Origin: Rhodospirillales bacterium CG15_BIG_FIL_POST_REV_8_21_14_020_66_15
GTDB taxonomy: Bacteria > Pseudomonadota > Alphaproteobacteria > Rhodospirillales > Casp-alpha2
DNA length: 38,672 bases
Reading direction: 5' to 3'
Assembly (NCBI GenBank): GCA_002781745.1
Contig: PFFW01000022.1
Coordinates: 1-38,672, forward strand
Shown here: in pieces, positions 18,545 to 27,643 of the stretch
Layout of the letters: the number at the start of each line of letters is the position of its first letter
Position numbering within the stretch: the stretch's first letter is position 1
Made by a program: the position numbers and the translations under genes
The notes under the pieces: generated by a model
What the model was told of the DNA's origin: nothing
The model's database searches: none
Seen by the model: only the letters and a program-made list of their open reading frames with translations

Positions 18545-21500
18545 TCACGAGACGGACCGGCGATCATGCCCGGCCACCGCTTGGGACACGACGGCGAGTT
18601 CCGGCTCGACGAGGTGCGAGTGCTCGGCCGCACGGGACGTGTCGCCGGCGTGCAGGAACAGCTCGATCTGCTCGCACAGGTTGGCAAAGCGGACGGCGCC
18701 GGCCAGGCGCGACGTGCCCTTGGCCGCATGGGCCGCCTCGCGGGCGCGGGCGAAGTCCTGCTCGGCGAAGGCCTCCAGCATGTCGTCCACAAGGCGCCGC
18801 GCATTGCGGATGTAATCCTGCAGCAGGGGGGCGACCATGGTCTCATCGCCGCCGACCGCGTCGTGGATGTAGCGAAGGTCGAGAATCGCGTCGCCGTCGC
18901 CGGGGCGGGCGCGCGGCGTGTCGCGGTCGCTCGTCGCGGCAGGCTGGCGAAGCTGCACCGCCTTGGGCAGCCAGCGCTGGATGATTTCGTTCAAGCCCGC
19001 ACGATCGACGGGTTTGGGCAGGTAGTCGTCCATGCCGGCGGCGCGGCACCGTTCCTTGGTGCCGATCAGCGCGTCCGCCGTCAACGCGACGATCGGCAGC
19101 CGGGGACGGTTGTCCGTTCGCTCCAGCGTGCGGACTTTCTCGGCCAGTTCGTATCCGTCCATTTCCGGCATGTGGCAGTCGGTGATCAGCAGACCGTAGC
19201 GGTGGCGGCGGACGCGGCTCCAGGCCTCGGCGCCGTTGGCGGCCGTTTCGACGGCGACGCCCAGCCGTTCCAGCATCATGCAGATCACTTTGCAGTTCAC
19301 CGGATTGTCCTCTGCGAACAGGATCAGGGCGCCGGCGTTGCGGGCGATCTCGATATCCGGCCTGGCGTAATGCGGCAGGGCCGCGGCGTCAGCGGCCCGC
19401 CGGACGGATGCGTCGACGCAGGGAAGGTTGAGGCCGAGCGCCATCGCCGAGGCGTTCCAGATCATCGCGCGCTGCACGGGCTTGGGCACGAACAGATGCA
19501 AGCCGGCAAGCCGTTCGGGATCGACGGACAGAATATCGGACCTGGGCATCAGGATGATCGTCCGGGAAGAGACGGCGTCGTCGGCCTTCTGACGCGCGGC
19601 GATGAACCTCCCGATACCGTCGGCCCCACGGTCGTGGTCGAGGATCAGAAGGTCGAAGCGGTCGTCAAGAGTGCGCCCGTCCGCCACCAGGCGTCGGAGC
19701 GCGCGCAGACTGCCGAGGATTTCCGTGTCGGCGCCCAGATGGCGCAGGTAGGTGTCAATGCATTCGGCCGTGATCTTGTCGCCCGCCAGGATGCCGACGC
19801 GCCGGCCGGCGAAGGGACGGCCGATGGATGCCGTGGGATCGCGGCTCGGCACCAGGGAGACACGGAACCAGAACGTGGAGCCCCGGCCGCTGCGGCTTTC
19901 GGCGCCGATCTCTCCGTCCAGAATGCCGACCAGCGCCTTGCAGATGGACAGGCCCAGGCCGGTTCCGCCGAACCGCCGCAAGGTCGAGCTGTCGCCCTGT
20001 TCGAAGGGCTGGAACAGCTTTCTCTTGTTCGCCTCGGAAATGCCGATCCCCGTGTCGTGGACGCGGAACATGAACCGGGACCCGCCGGCGGGATCGCTGT
20101 CCGGACGAACTTCGATGTCGATGCGTCCGTTATCCGTGAACTTGACCGCGTTGCCGACGAGGTTCAGCAGGATCTGCCGCAGGCGGGTGGCATCGCCGAT
20201 CAGTTCGTCCGGGATGGCGGGATCAACGAACACGCTCAGGCGGTTCCGCTTTTCCTCGGCCCGCGGCGCCATCAGGTCGGCCACGCCCTCGACCAGATCG
20301 CTCAGCCGGAACGGGTTCAGGTCGAGTTCCAGGCGCCCGGCCTCGATCTTCGAGAAATCCAGAATGTCGTCGATGATTCCCATGAGGGTGCGGCAGGAAT
20401 CCTGGATGATGTTCAGCATGCCGCGTTGGGAGCCGCTAAGCGCCGTGTCGTGCAGCATTTCGGCGACGCCCATGATGCCGTTCATGGGGGTGCGGATCTC
20501 ATGGCTCATGTTGGCGAGGAAGATGGACTTGGCCTTGTTGGCGCTCTCGGCCGTGTCGCGCGCCTCGCGCAGGCGCTCCTCGAACCGCACGCTTTCGCTG
20601 ATGTCGACATGGATGCCGACCGCCCCGCCGTTGGGCAGCCACCCGCGCCGCGTTTCGATCGTTCGGCCGTTCTTCAGGCGACGGCGAACGATTGTGTTTT
20701 CCGGGTCGCGCAGCTTTTCGACGTGGTGCAGGACCATAGCATCGAGCGGCCCGCGGACCTCGCCGTAGTCGCCGCGCTCTGCCAGGAAGCGCACGGCATC
20801 CTCAAGTCGCGCCCCCTCCTGCACCAATCCGGGCGGGAACCCGAATAGGTTGATGTAATGGTCGTTGAAGGCGACGAACCGCAAGTCGGAATCCAACACC
20901 GCGATCCCGTTGTTCATGGCGCGCACGGCCGTGTCGAACAGATCGGTCTTCTGTTTCAGGTCGGCCTCGATGGTCTTCAGTTCGGTAATGTCCGTGGCGG
21001 TTACCGTGATGCAGCCGTCCGACGTGCGGTTTTCGCGCAGAAGGAACCACTTGCCGTCGGTGGTTTTGCGGATGATCGGCGGCCCCGGCGTGCGGTGTTC
21101 GGCAAGCCGCTGAGCAAGGAACTCCTCCTCGCGCGCCCGGGCCTCGGCGATATGTGGCAGGCTGGCGCGGACGATGTCCTCGAAGGTGCCGCCGCGCGCC
21201 AGGATCTCCTGGGACTGCGGGTGGGTATCGGCGTAGCGCGAGTTCATGAGAACCAACCGGTCGTCGGCGTCGAACAGGGCGAAGCCCTCCTGCAGGCTCT
21301 CCAGGGCGGCGCGCAGGCGGGTTTCGCTCTGTTGCACCGCCGCTTCGGCGCGGCGGCGCTCTTCGACCTCGCGCGTCAACTCGCGGGTCCGTTCCTCGAC
21401 CCGCCGCTCCAGGTCGTCTCGGGCCTGACGCAGCGCCGTCTCGGTGCGCACCCGTTCGCTGATGTCGCGGGCGAACGAGAAGACATACTCTTTCCCGTCG

Positions 21501-23677
21501 TGGTCGATAAAGGTGGAGGTGATCTCGACCGGGAAGATCGACCCGTCCCTGCGCCGGTGTTCGCCGAATGAAACCTGATGTCCGTGGCGCTTCAGGTAGT
21601 CCCAGCGCTCCCGCCACTTGTCGCCCAGGCGCGCCGGGTTGACCTCGGCCGCCGTCATGCCCAGCAACTCCTCGCGGCTGTAGCCCAGCGACCGGCAGGC
21701 GGCCTCGTTGACGAAGATGAAGCGGCCTTCCCGGTCCACGGCGAAGAACGGATCGTTGACCTCCTGCATGGCGGATTCCAGGAGGTAGAGCTGTTGCGTC
21801 GCGTCGCGCGTCTTGGTCACGTCGAACAGCACCGTGCAGATCGCCGGGCCGTCGCCCCAGTCGATCAGGAACGACCGGTTGTTCAGCCACACTTCGCTGC
21901 CATCCGTCCTGATTCCGCGATAGACGTAATCGCTCGGCGCGCTGCGGCCCTGCATGCGGGCGAGATCGTAGCCGCGGATACGCGCCACTTCCTCGGGCGC
22001 CACGGTCATTTCCAGGCTGCCCTGGCTTAGAAAGTCGTTGTGGCTGTCGAAGCCGAAGATGCTCAGGAAGGCCGGATTGACGTATAGAGGATACAAGCCG
22101 CGGTGGACGACGATCCCCTGGTTGGCCTCCTCGGTCAGGGTGCGGAACCGGCGCTCGCTTTCGATCAGGGCCTGCTCGCGGGCTAGGCGGCGGGAGATGT
22201 CCTGCACGAAGGCGAACAGGAATTCCTCTCCCGCGTACTCCATTACCGTCGCCCGCACCTCGACCGGCACGGCAGAGCCGTCCCTGCGCCGATGGCGGGT
22301 GTCGAAACGGACCTGTTCGCCGCGCTTCAGGTTCTCCCAGAAACCGTCCCAGTCCTTGTCCGGCGGCGGGCCGTCGCTGAAGTCCGGATAGGACATGTTC
22401 AGCAGTTCCTCCCGCGTGTAGCCAAGGTGACGGCAGGTCGCGTCGTTGACGTAGAGGATGCGCTGGTCGCGGCGCAGCCAGAACAGGGATTCGCCGGAAT
22501 GGGACAGCGAGAATTCGGTGAACTTCAGGTTCTCCTGGGCCGTTTCCTTGTCGGCCATCTCCTTCTGCAACTCGTACGTCCGCTCCTCGACCCGCCGTTC
22601 CAGTTCCGCCTGGTGGCGTTCCAGCGCCTGTTCGAACCCGGCGTGTTCGGCAAGCAGGCCGTTGATCTCGCGGCCCACCTGCGAGAATTCGTCATCGCCA
22701 TGCAGCCGCAGGGTCCGCGACATGTCGCCCGATGCGCGGATGTCCAATAGCTCATGCTTCATGTCTCCGAACGGACGGACGATCAGGCGCCGCAGCAGGA
22801 ACAGCATCACGCCGAGCACCACGATTGATGCTATGACCGCCATGATTCCGGCCGTGCGTACGGTGTCCGCGCCGAGGCCGCGCACGGTCGACCAGGCCGT
22901 GATGGAGTAGAGGGCCGCTGGAAATCCGAACAGATCCCGCTGTACGAGGAACGCCGTCCACGAGCCGTCCCGCGACCATTCGATCACCGGTTCGTCCAGC
23001 GCCATGATGCGGTTGACCAGTTGACGCTGGCCGGTCGACAGGCCGGCGGTGATCGGCGTCATTTCAAGGGCGTTGTTCATCTGCCCGGAAATGCGGGACA
23101 CCGCAGCCTTGTCCATCAGGCGGCCGAGGATGACCGTGCCCGCCGTGCGCGTTGTGCCGATTGTTCCGTGCAACGGCGCGGCGGCGATCAGCATCGGTCC
23201 GTTGTCCGTCGCGACCGTGCCGCGGATAGGACCCGCGCCCCGATTGTGCGCCAGGAGGGGAAATTCGCGGGAATATTCCCCATGGTCCAGAATGTTCGCG
23301 CGAACCGCCTCGCCCGTCTCGCGGTTGCGCGCGCGCCTGAGCACCACGCGGCCGCCGCGGTCAACGACGACGACCATATCCAGGGCGTATGCGGCGAGGT
23401 CCTTGGCGGTCAGGAAGCGGGCCGCGAACGTCTGGTCGCCGGACTGGGCGAATTCGGCGAGCGCGTCCCATCGGGACCAGTTCGCCGCCAACGGGTTCAG
23501 GCTCTTCACCTCGTCGTCGACGCTGGCCATGGTACGGCCGATTTCACGGCGCACTTCCTGCTGTTCGAGTTTGTGGAAACCGCCGAGGACGATCCGGTCG
23601 AGAACCATCAGGTCGCCAAGCAGAAGCCCCCCCAGGACGACGACAAGGACGGCGATGATTTTGGTCTGGATCGACAT
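18545..23677 (-). CDS. CHASE4 / multi-PAS hybrid sensor histidine kinase with two receivers and HPt
   Basis: A 1710-residue membrane kinase. Order: membrane helix 7-28; periplasmic CHASE4-like domain about 35-270 (NWSRWDALAEF); helix 277-297; HAMP-like linker to 345; coiled coil; PAS domains near 385-495, 505-620, 630-740, 785-900 and 912-1028; HisKA with His1059 (NMSHEIRTPMNG); HATPase with Asn1176, DTGIGI and GGTGLGLSI; a first receiver (about 1291-1405) with Asp1347 and Lys1399 but without the normal acidic pair; a canonical receiver with Asp1457, Asp1500 and Lys1555; and a C-terminal HPt with His1650 (AAHAAKGTSRLAGA). The start is fixed by GGAGG eight bases before the ATG; the open frame extends 66 codons upstream without one. 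It is divergent from the chemoreceptor-tip gene. Confidence 0.93.
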   Translation of the reverse strand: MSIQTKIIAVLVVVLGGLLLGDLMVLDRIVLGGFHKLEQQEVRREIGRTMASVDDEVKSLNPLAANWSRWDALAEFAQSGDQTFAARFLTAKDLAAYALDMVVVVDRGGRVVLRRARNRETGEAVRANILDHGEYSREFPLLAHNRGAGPIRGTVATDNGPMLIAAAPLHGTIGTTRTAGTVILGRLMDKAAVSRISGQMNNALEMTPITAGLSTGQRQLVNRIMALDEPVIEWSRDGSWTAFLVQRDLFGFPAALYSITAWSTVRGLGADTVRTAGIMAVIASIVVLGVMLFLLRRLIVRPFGDMKHELLDIRASGDMSRTLRLHGDDEFSQVGREINGLLAEHAGFEQALERHQAELERRVEERTYELQKEMADKETAQENLKFTEFSLSHSGESLFWLRRDQRILYVNDATCRHLGYTREELLNMSYPDFSDGPPPDKDWDGFWENLKRGEQVRFDTRHRRRDGSAVPVEVRATVMEYAGEEFLFAFVQDISRRLAREQALIESERRFRTLTEEANQGIVVHRGLYPLYVNPAFLSIFGFDSHNDFLSQGSLEMTVAPEEVARIRGYDLARMQGRSAPSDYVYRGIRTDGSEVWLNNRSFLIDWGDGPAICTVLFDVTKTRDATQQLYLLESAMQEVNDPFFAVDREGRFIFVNEAACRSLGYSREELLGMTAAEVNPARLGDKWRERWDYLKRHGHQVSFGEHRRRDGSIFPVEITSTFIDHDGKEYVFSFARDISERVRTETALRQARDDLERRVEERTRELTREVEERRRAEAAVQQSETRLRAALESLQEGFALFDADDRLVLMNSRYADTHPQSQEILARGGTFEDIVRASLPHIAEARAREEEFLAQRLAEHRTPGPPIIRKTTDGKWFLLRENRTSDGCITVTATDITELKTIEADLKQKTDLFDTAVRAMNNGIAVLDSDLRFVAFNDHYINLFGFPPGLVQEGARLEDAVRFLAERGDYGEVRGPLDAMVLHHVEKLRDPENTIVRRRLKNGRTIETRRGWLPNGGAVGIHVDISESVRFEERLREARDTAESANKAKSIFLANMSHEIRTPMNGIMGVAEMLHDTALSGSQRGMLNIIQDSCRTLMGIIDDILDFSKIEAGRLELDLNPFRLSDLVEGVADLMAPRAEEKRNRLSVFVDPAIPDELIGDATRLRQILLNLVGNAVKFTDNGRIDIEVRPDSDPAGGSRFMFRVHDTGIGISEANKRKLFQPFEQGDSSTLRRFGGTGLGLSICKALVGILDGEIGAESRSGRGSTFWFRVSLVPSRDPTASIGRPFAGRRVGILAGDKITAECIDTYLRHLGADTEILGSLRALRRLVADGRTLDDRFDLLILDHDRGADGIGRFIAARQKADDAVSSRTIILMPRSDILSVDPERLAGLHLFVPKPVQRAMIWNASAMALGLNLPCVDASVRRAADAAALPHYARPDIEIARNAGALILFAEDNPVNCKVICMMLERLGVAVETAANGAEAWSRVRRHRYGLLITDCHMPEMDGYELAEKVRTLERTDNRPRLPIVALTADALIGTKERCRAAGMDDYLPKPVDRAGLNEIIQRWLPKAVQLRQPAATSDRDTPRARPGDGDAILDLRYIHDAVGGDETMVAPLLQDYIRNARRLVDDMLEAFAEQDFARAREAAHAAKGTSRLAGAVRFANLCEQIELFLHAGDTSRAAEHSHLVEPELAVVSQAVAGHDRRSVS

Positions 23678-23939
23678 CCAAACAACCTCCGGCCCCCCTG
23701 CTGTCCCCGGGGCGGTTCGCGCATTCAAGACGACGTTCGACATATTGGCATGAATTGGTGGAAATTCACAAACGGCGACGGCGGGCCGCGCCTTGCCTGG
23801 CGGCGCTCTGAATACCCGCTTGGCCACCCCGCGCGAATCGGCTACCGTCTCTTCGCGCACCTCTTGGGGGGGCACGGCACGGCCAAGGGCCGCGCCTACA
23901 ATCGATCAAGGAACCAACAACAATGCGCAGGACGCAGGT

Positions 23940-24272
23940 ATGAGCACTGAAGTTGCCACCGCCGCTGGGACGGCCGTGATGAGCGATGACCGCAATGCGG
24001 AAATCCGCGTGGAGATCTCGAGCCTCCAGGACGAAATTTCCCAGGTCGGCAAGGTTGCCGAGCAGATCGACGCCATCGCCAAGCAGACCAACCTTCTGGC
24101 CCTGAACGCGACCATCGAAGCCGCTCGCGCCGGAGATGCGGGCAAGGGCTTCGCGGTCGTCGCGGGCGAGGTCAAGAACCTGTCGGCGCAGACCGCCCGG
24201 GCGACGGCCGAGGTTGGCGAGGTTCTCGAAAACCTCCGCCGCCGGGTCGACCATCTGGCCAGCCTTCTGTAA
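23940..24272 (+). CDS. Minimal methyl-accepting chemotaxis signalling-tip protein
   Basis: A 110-residue soluble protein made almost entirely of the chemoreceptor hairpin tip. Residues about 36-92 ([20 protein letters not shown], then [20 protein letters not shown] and [17 protein letters not shown]) are the most conserved part of MCP signalling domains, the site that contacts CheA and CheW. There is no sensor, membrane helix, HAMP or long methylation bundle. A short polar N-terminus and about 18 helical residues at the end complete it. The ATG was chosen for its AGGACG ribosome site; the longer open frame upstream is arginine-rich noise overlapping the promoter region. It is divergent from the hybrid kinase. 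It may be a functional mini-adaptor or a remnant of a longer receptor. Confidence 0.8.
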   Translation: MSTEVATAAGTAVMSDDRNAEIRVEISSLQDEISQVGKVAEQIDAIAKQTNLLALNATIEAARAGDAGKGFAVVAGEVKNLSAQTARATAEVGEVLENLRRRVDHLASLL

Positions 24273-24631
24273 CGGTTTGCGACCGGGGTAATCTCCGCCC
24301 GCCGCGGATGCGGCCGGGCGATGGGCGCTGCGCGGACGATCAGGCGCCCCGGCGTCCGCCGCGCCACGCGCCCCCGATCGCCGGCACGTGTCGGCAGGAC
24401 CGCGCCGCGCCAGATCGGTGCGCTTGCCGGGGGCGATCAGTGGGTGGTCGATGATTGCGACCAGTTCGGTCAATACCGTGTCGGACGCGACCTCGGCGCG
24501 GATATGCTGGCGGTGGTCGCCGGCTCGAAAGAGGCGGCGCATTTCCTTCCCGCCTCACAGGGACAGGGGACGCACGGTCTGCGATTCTGGGGTGACGGAA
24601 GGATGACACGTACGCCGGGCACGTCCGTGCG
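24273..24631. other. 359-bp gap between MCP-tip gene and GntR gene
   Basis: Both flanking genes end here. An open plus-strand frame from about 24321 contains a protein-like patch (QWVVDDCDQFGQYRVGRDLG) but has an arginine-rich start, no ribosome site and runs into the antisense of the GntR gene. It could be a decayed gene. No clear terminator was found. Confidence 0.35.
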
Positions 24632-25369
24632 TCAGGACGATGGTTCGAACAGCAGCTGTACACGGTCGCCGGCGAACCGGGTCAGGCCGTATTCGACGGG
24701 CTTGCCGTCCGCATCCACATTGATACTTTCCGCGACCAGCACGGGCCGGTTGGGCGGCTGGCTGAGAAGCTGGGATTCGTCGGCGTCGGGCATGCGGGTA
24801 GTGACGCGGGTGATCTTGCGAAAGAAGTCGGCCACGCCGAACTGCGCGAGGGCCGTGGAGATCGAGCGCGATTCCTCGAACGCCTCGATCATGCCGGGGA
24901 ACCGTTCGGCACAGAAGTAGTGGTCGGCGACACTGATGGGCCGTCCGTCCGCCTCGCCGATCGTGCGGATCAGGGAGACCGGAGCGCCGTCCTCGACTTC
25001 CAGCGCCTCGGCGACGTCGCCCGTCGCCTTGACCCGTTCGCTCAGCACCACCCAGCCGCCGGGCTGGCGGCGCTGGGCCATGATGTTTTCCGTGAACCGG
25101 GTGCGGCGGCGCACCGGATAATCGATGACGTGCTCGTGGACGAAGGTGCCGCGGCCCTGCTCGATGCGGATCAGGCCCTCCTGTTCCAGGGCCTTCATGG
25201 CCCGGCGCACGGTGTGGCGGTTGACGTGGAAGCGTTCGGCGAACTCGTGCTCCGTCGGCAGACGGGAGCCCGGCGCGATCATGCCGCCGGCGATGTCGTC
25301 GGAAATCTGTTCCTCGATCTGGCGCCACAGCGACACGCCCGATCCCCGCTTCACTTTCGAGGGGTCCAT
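24632..25369 (-). CDS. GntR/HutC-family transcriptional regulator, PhnF-like
   Basis: A 245-residue repressor. The N-terminal winged helix-turn-helix spans about residues 14-80 (LPTEHEFAERFHVNRHTVRR and the wing QGRGTFVHEH). The UTRA effector domain follows from about 95 to 238. The sequence through PVRRRTRFTENI and YFCAERFPGMIEAFE resembles PhnF, the regulator of phosphonate uptake and C-P lyase genes. No phn genes lie in the window, so PhnF function is only a resemblance. A HutC-type GTCTAGAC site sits about 135 bases upstream, suggesting autoregulation. The ATG gives a normal family N-terminus. The effector is unknown. Confidence 0.85.
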   Translation of the reverse strand: MDPSKVKRGSGVSLWRQIEEQISDDIAGGMIAPGSRLPTEHEFAERFHVNRHTVRRAMKALEQEGLIRIEQGRGTFVHEHVIDYPVRRRTRFTENIMAQRRQPGGWVVLSERVKATGDVAEALEVEDGAPVSLIRTIGEADGRPISVADHYFCAERFPGMIEAFEESRSISTALAQFGVADFFRKITRVTTRMPDADESQLLSQPPNRPVLVAESINVDADGKPVEYGLTRFAGDRVQLLFEPSS

Positions 25370-25498
25370 GATCCGGCCTCGTTCGGTTCCCTGTCCATCC
25401 GCTGTCGCATCGCCATTTGGTGAAGGTGCGTCATCGAAGCGTCACCACCTGTCGGTTTACTTTCCGGGGTGGGCGGGGCCATATTACCAAAAAAGAAG

Positions 25499-25511
25499 TA
25501 GACGTCTAGAC
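25499..25511. promoter_or_regulatory. Overlapping palindromes, candidate HutC/PhnF-type operator
   Basis: TAGACGTCTA overlaps GTCTAGAC (25504-25511). The latter fits the GT-N-TA-N-AC core reported for HutC-subfamily GntR regulators. It lies in an AT-rich patch upstream of the PhnF-like gene, the expected place for autoregulation. Confidence 0.5.
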
Positions 25512-25841
25512 AAATAACGAATTTGCCTATCCGTGCGGCCAAAAGTCGGAAAGATCCCGCGGCGGCATCCAACAGGCGGTGAAGACCGGAACGCCTTGAA
25601 CGATATGTCCCAATTCAAGGCCCCGGACATGGCTGGCCGGGCCGGGCGGCGTCCGAATAAGTCCTTTGGTATCAAGATGGCGGTCATTATTGGCCGGATC
25701 AGCCCAAGGCGGTTCGCGATTGCGCCTGGGCGTCCCGATGCGGTCGACTACCGTCGCACAGAGGGCGGCGGCGACGTTTTCCCCAACGGGAGTGAAAAAA
25801 ACCGTTGATCTTTGACGGCGGGGATGATTTTATTTTGCCTG

Positions 25842-25851
25842 TGGTATACCA
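25842..25851. promoter_or_regulatory. TGGTATACCA palindrome, candidate FadR/FCD-type operator
   Basis: A perfect 10-bp palindrome with the GTATAC core, which fits the GTM-KAC core of FadR-subfamily operators. A closely related site overlaps the promoter of the FCD regulator downstream of the transporter. It stands about 210 bases before the tctC start. Confidence 0.5.
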
Positions 25852-25984
25852 AATGCCAAAGCGGTCAGAAGAACCGAGGCATGGCCTGCCGCGAAGTTTG
25901 GGAAGACACTGACCAAGTGAATTGACAGGACCGTCCGACCTCACCGCCGTCCAATAATAAAAACAGGCGTCAGGGGAAGGACAT

Positions 25985-26013
25985 TTAAACGCCGCTCGTC
26001 TTCGGCTTATACT
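25985..26013 (+). promoter_or_regulatory. Candidate tctC promoter
   Basis: TTAAAC and TATACT are 17 bases apart. The -10 matches five of six positions, the -35 only three. The predicted start would leave a leader of about 40 bases with a GGGAGGA ribosome site before the tctC ATG. Confidence 0.4.
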
Positions 26014-26058
26014 GTGGTCGAACGCGCATAGGCGCTATCAACAACTGGGAGGACACCC

Positions 26059-27048
26059 ATGAAGACTTTTGTCAAAAAACTGCTGGGCGTCGGCATCACC
26101 GTCGGCCTGGTTTCCGGTTTCACGGCCGTTGCGGGTAAAACCGCCCTGGCCTGGGAACCGGTCAAACCGATCCAGTTCGTCGTGATGGCCGGCAAGGGCG
26201 GGGGCGCCGACAAGCTGGCGCGTCTGATGCAGTCCATCATCGAAAAGCATAAGCTGTCGCCGAAGCCCGTGACGCCGATCAACAAGCCCGGCGGTTCCGG
26301 CGCGGAAGCCCTTGTGTACATGAAGAACCACAAGGACCCCGACCATGCCATCATGGTCACCCTGAACAGCTTCTACACGACGCCGCTGCGCCAGCCCAAG
26401 CTGGAAGTCGATCCGCTGTCCTTCGCGCCGGTCGCTCGTATGGCCGAAGACACCTTCGTGCTGTGGGTCCACAAGGACGCCGGCATCAAGACCGTCGACG
26501 AATACGTGAAGGCCGCCAAGGCCGCCGGCAACAACTGGATCATGGCCGGCACCGGCAAGGCGTCCGAAGACAACCTGCTCGCCGACTTCCTGAACGCGGC
26601 CTACGGTCTGAACATGAAGTACGTGCCGTACAAGGGCGGCGGCAAGGTCGCCAAGCAGCTGGCCGGCAAGCATGCCAACTCCACGGTCAACAATCCGTCG
26701 GAAGCTCTCGGCTTCTTTGAAGCGGGCACCGTCGTGCCGCTGGCGTCGTTCACCGACAACCGGCTGCCGATGTTCAAGGATACGCCGACCTTCAAGGAAC
26801 TGGGTCAGGACTTCGTCTATTACATGCAGCGTTCCGTCGTCGGTGCGCCCGGCATGAGCAAGGAAGCCCAGGCCTTCTACCAGGACGTGTTCAAGAAGGC
26901 CTACGCCACGCCCGAATGGCAGACCTACATGAAGAAGAAGAGCCTGCAGGGCGAACTGCTCCAGGGCGATGCGCTGGTCACCTACTGGAAGCGTGAAAAC
27001 GAAGTGCATCGCAAGATGCTCATCAAGATGGGCGCCATCAAAGGCTAA
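26059..27048 (+). CDS. tctC: Tripartite tricarboxylate transporter substrate-binding protein (TctC family)
   Basis: A 329-residue periplasmic binding protein of the Bug/TctC family. A Sec signal peptide covers about residues 1-31 (KKLLGVGITVGLVSG hydrophobic core, cleavage after TALA). The mature start WEPVKPIQFVVMAGKGGGADKLAR matches the first ligand loop of TctC proteins, and INKPGGSGAEALVYM is also characteristic. It has an excellent GGGAGGA ribosome site. It leads the tctC-tctB-tctA unit. TTT systems carry carboxylates with the proton or sodium gradient. The neighbouring oxalyl-CoA genes suggest oxalate or another small dicarboxylate as ligand; citrate cannot be excluded from sequence. 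Confidence 0.92.
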   Translation: MKTFVKKLLGVGITVGLVSGFTAVAGKTALAWEPVKPIQFVVMAGKGGGADKLARLMQSIIEKHKLSPKPVTPINKPGGSGAEALVYMKNHKDPDHAIMVTLNSFYTTPLRQPKLEVDPLSFAPVARMAEDTFVLWVHKDAGIKTVDEYVKAAKAAGNNWIMAGTGKASEDNLLADFLNAAYGLNMKYVPYKGGGKVAKQLAGKHANSTVNNPSEALGFFEAGTVVPLASFTDNRLPMFKDTPTFKELGQDFVYYMQRSVVGAPGMSKEAQAFYQDVFKKAYATPEWQTYMKKKSLQGELLQGDALVTYWKRENEVHRKMLIKMGAIKG

Positions 27049-27095
27049 GTCCGTCTGAAACCTGAAGAAACGATATAAGGGGAGGTTCCGTCGTC

Positions 27096-27593
27096 ATGCG
27101 TCGTGCTGAAATCATCACTGCTCTCTTGATGGCGGGCCTCTCCCTATATCTCATGTTCAAGAGCGCCGAATTGCCCATCGGCTGGATTCCCGGCGAGGGA
27201 CCCGGGGGCGGCTTCTGGCCCTTCTGGCTGGCCGCGATCATGTTCGGCTCGACCATCTGGGTGATGGTCAACTGGTACCGCCGGACGAGCCCGCCCTCGC
27301 AGTCGGAAGATCCCTACCTCGACGCCTACGGTCTGAAGATGTTCATCCTCGTCGGCGGCGGCATCACGGGCATGATCGCCCTGGTCGAAATCATCGGCAT
27401 GCACTTGGCGGTAGCCGTCTTCCTGATCTACTACATCCGCTTTCTGGGCGGACATTCGTGGAAGGTCACGCTGGGCGTATCACTGCCGTCACCGGTGGTC
27501 ACGTTCCTGTTTTTCGATATCGCCTTGCGCAAATTCCTGCCCACCGGGTTCATGGACCCGCTTTACATCCCGCTCTACGACTTCTTCCTGTAA
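27096..27593 (+). CDS. tctB: Tripartite tricarboxylate transporter small membrane subunit (TctB family)
   Basis: A 165-residue four-helix membrane protein. Helices lie near residues 5-20, 45-62, 78-103 and 115-143. The first loop, ELPIGWIPGEGPGGGFWPFWLA, is the family hallmark. The ATG is preceded by AGGGGAGG. It is 47 bases behind tctC and 136 bases before tctA; that second gap contains a hairpin. The protein is needed with TctA to form the transporter core. Confidence 0.9.
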   Translation: MRRAEIITALLMAGLSLYLMFKSAELPIGWIPGEGPGGGFWPFWLAAIMFGSTIWVMVNWYRRTSPPSQSEDPYLDAYGLKMFILVGGGITGMIALVEIIGMHLAVAVFLIYYIRFLGGHSWKVTLGVSLPSPVVTFLFFDIALRKFLPTGFMDPLYIPLYDFFL

Positions 27594-27643
27594 GCCCGCC
27601 TGGACGGGTCGTCCCGGCGGACGGGACGAGAGCGGCAAATTCT

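Larger units (their letters stand above)
25370..26058. other. 689-bp divergent intergenic region with regulatory sites
   Basis: This gap separates the PhnF-like gene (leftward) from tctC (rightward). It holds a HutC-type palindrome near 25504, a GTATAC palindrome at 25842 and a candidate promoter at 25985. Short open frames in it have no ribosome sites or recognisable products. The AT content is clearly higher around 25480-25520 and 25790-25860 than in the coding regions. Confidence 0.6.

Noticed and set aside
18521-20848. A 775-codon frame antisense to the hybrid kinase
   Set aside because: The kinase on the other strand has all its motifs. The antisense frame shows no domains and is explained by high GC at third codon positions. 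The same applies to long antisense frames over mrdA, livK/nitrilase, oxc and frc.
24321-24920. Open frame with a protein-like patch after the chemoreceptor-tip gene
   Set aside because: Its start region is arginine-rich noise, there is no ribosome site, no family is recognisable, and it overlaps the GntR gene on the other strand. It may be a gene remnant, but this is not supported enough to annotate.
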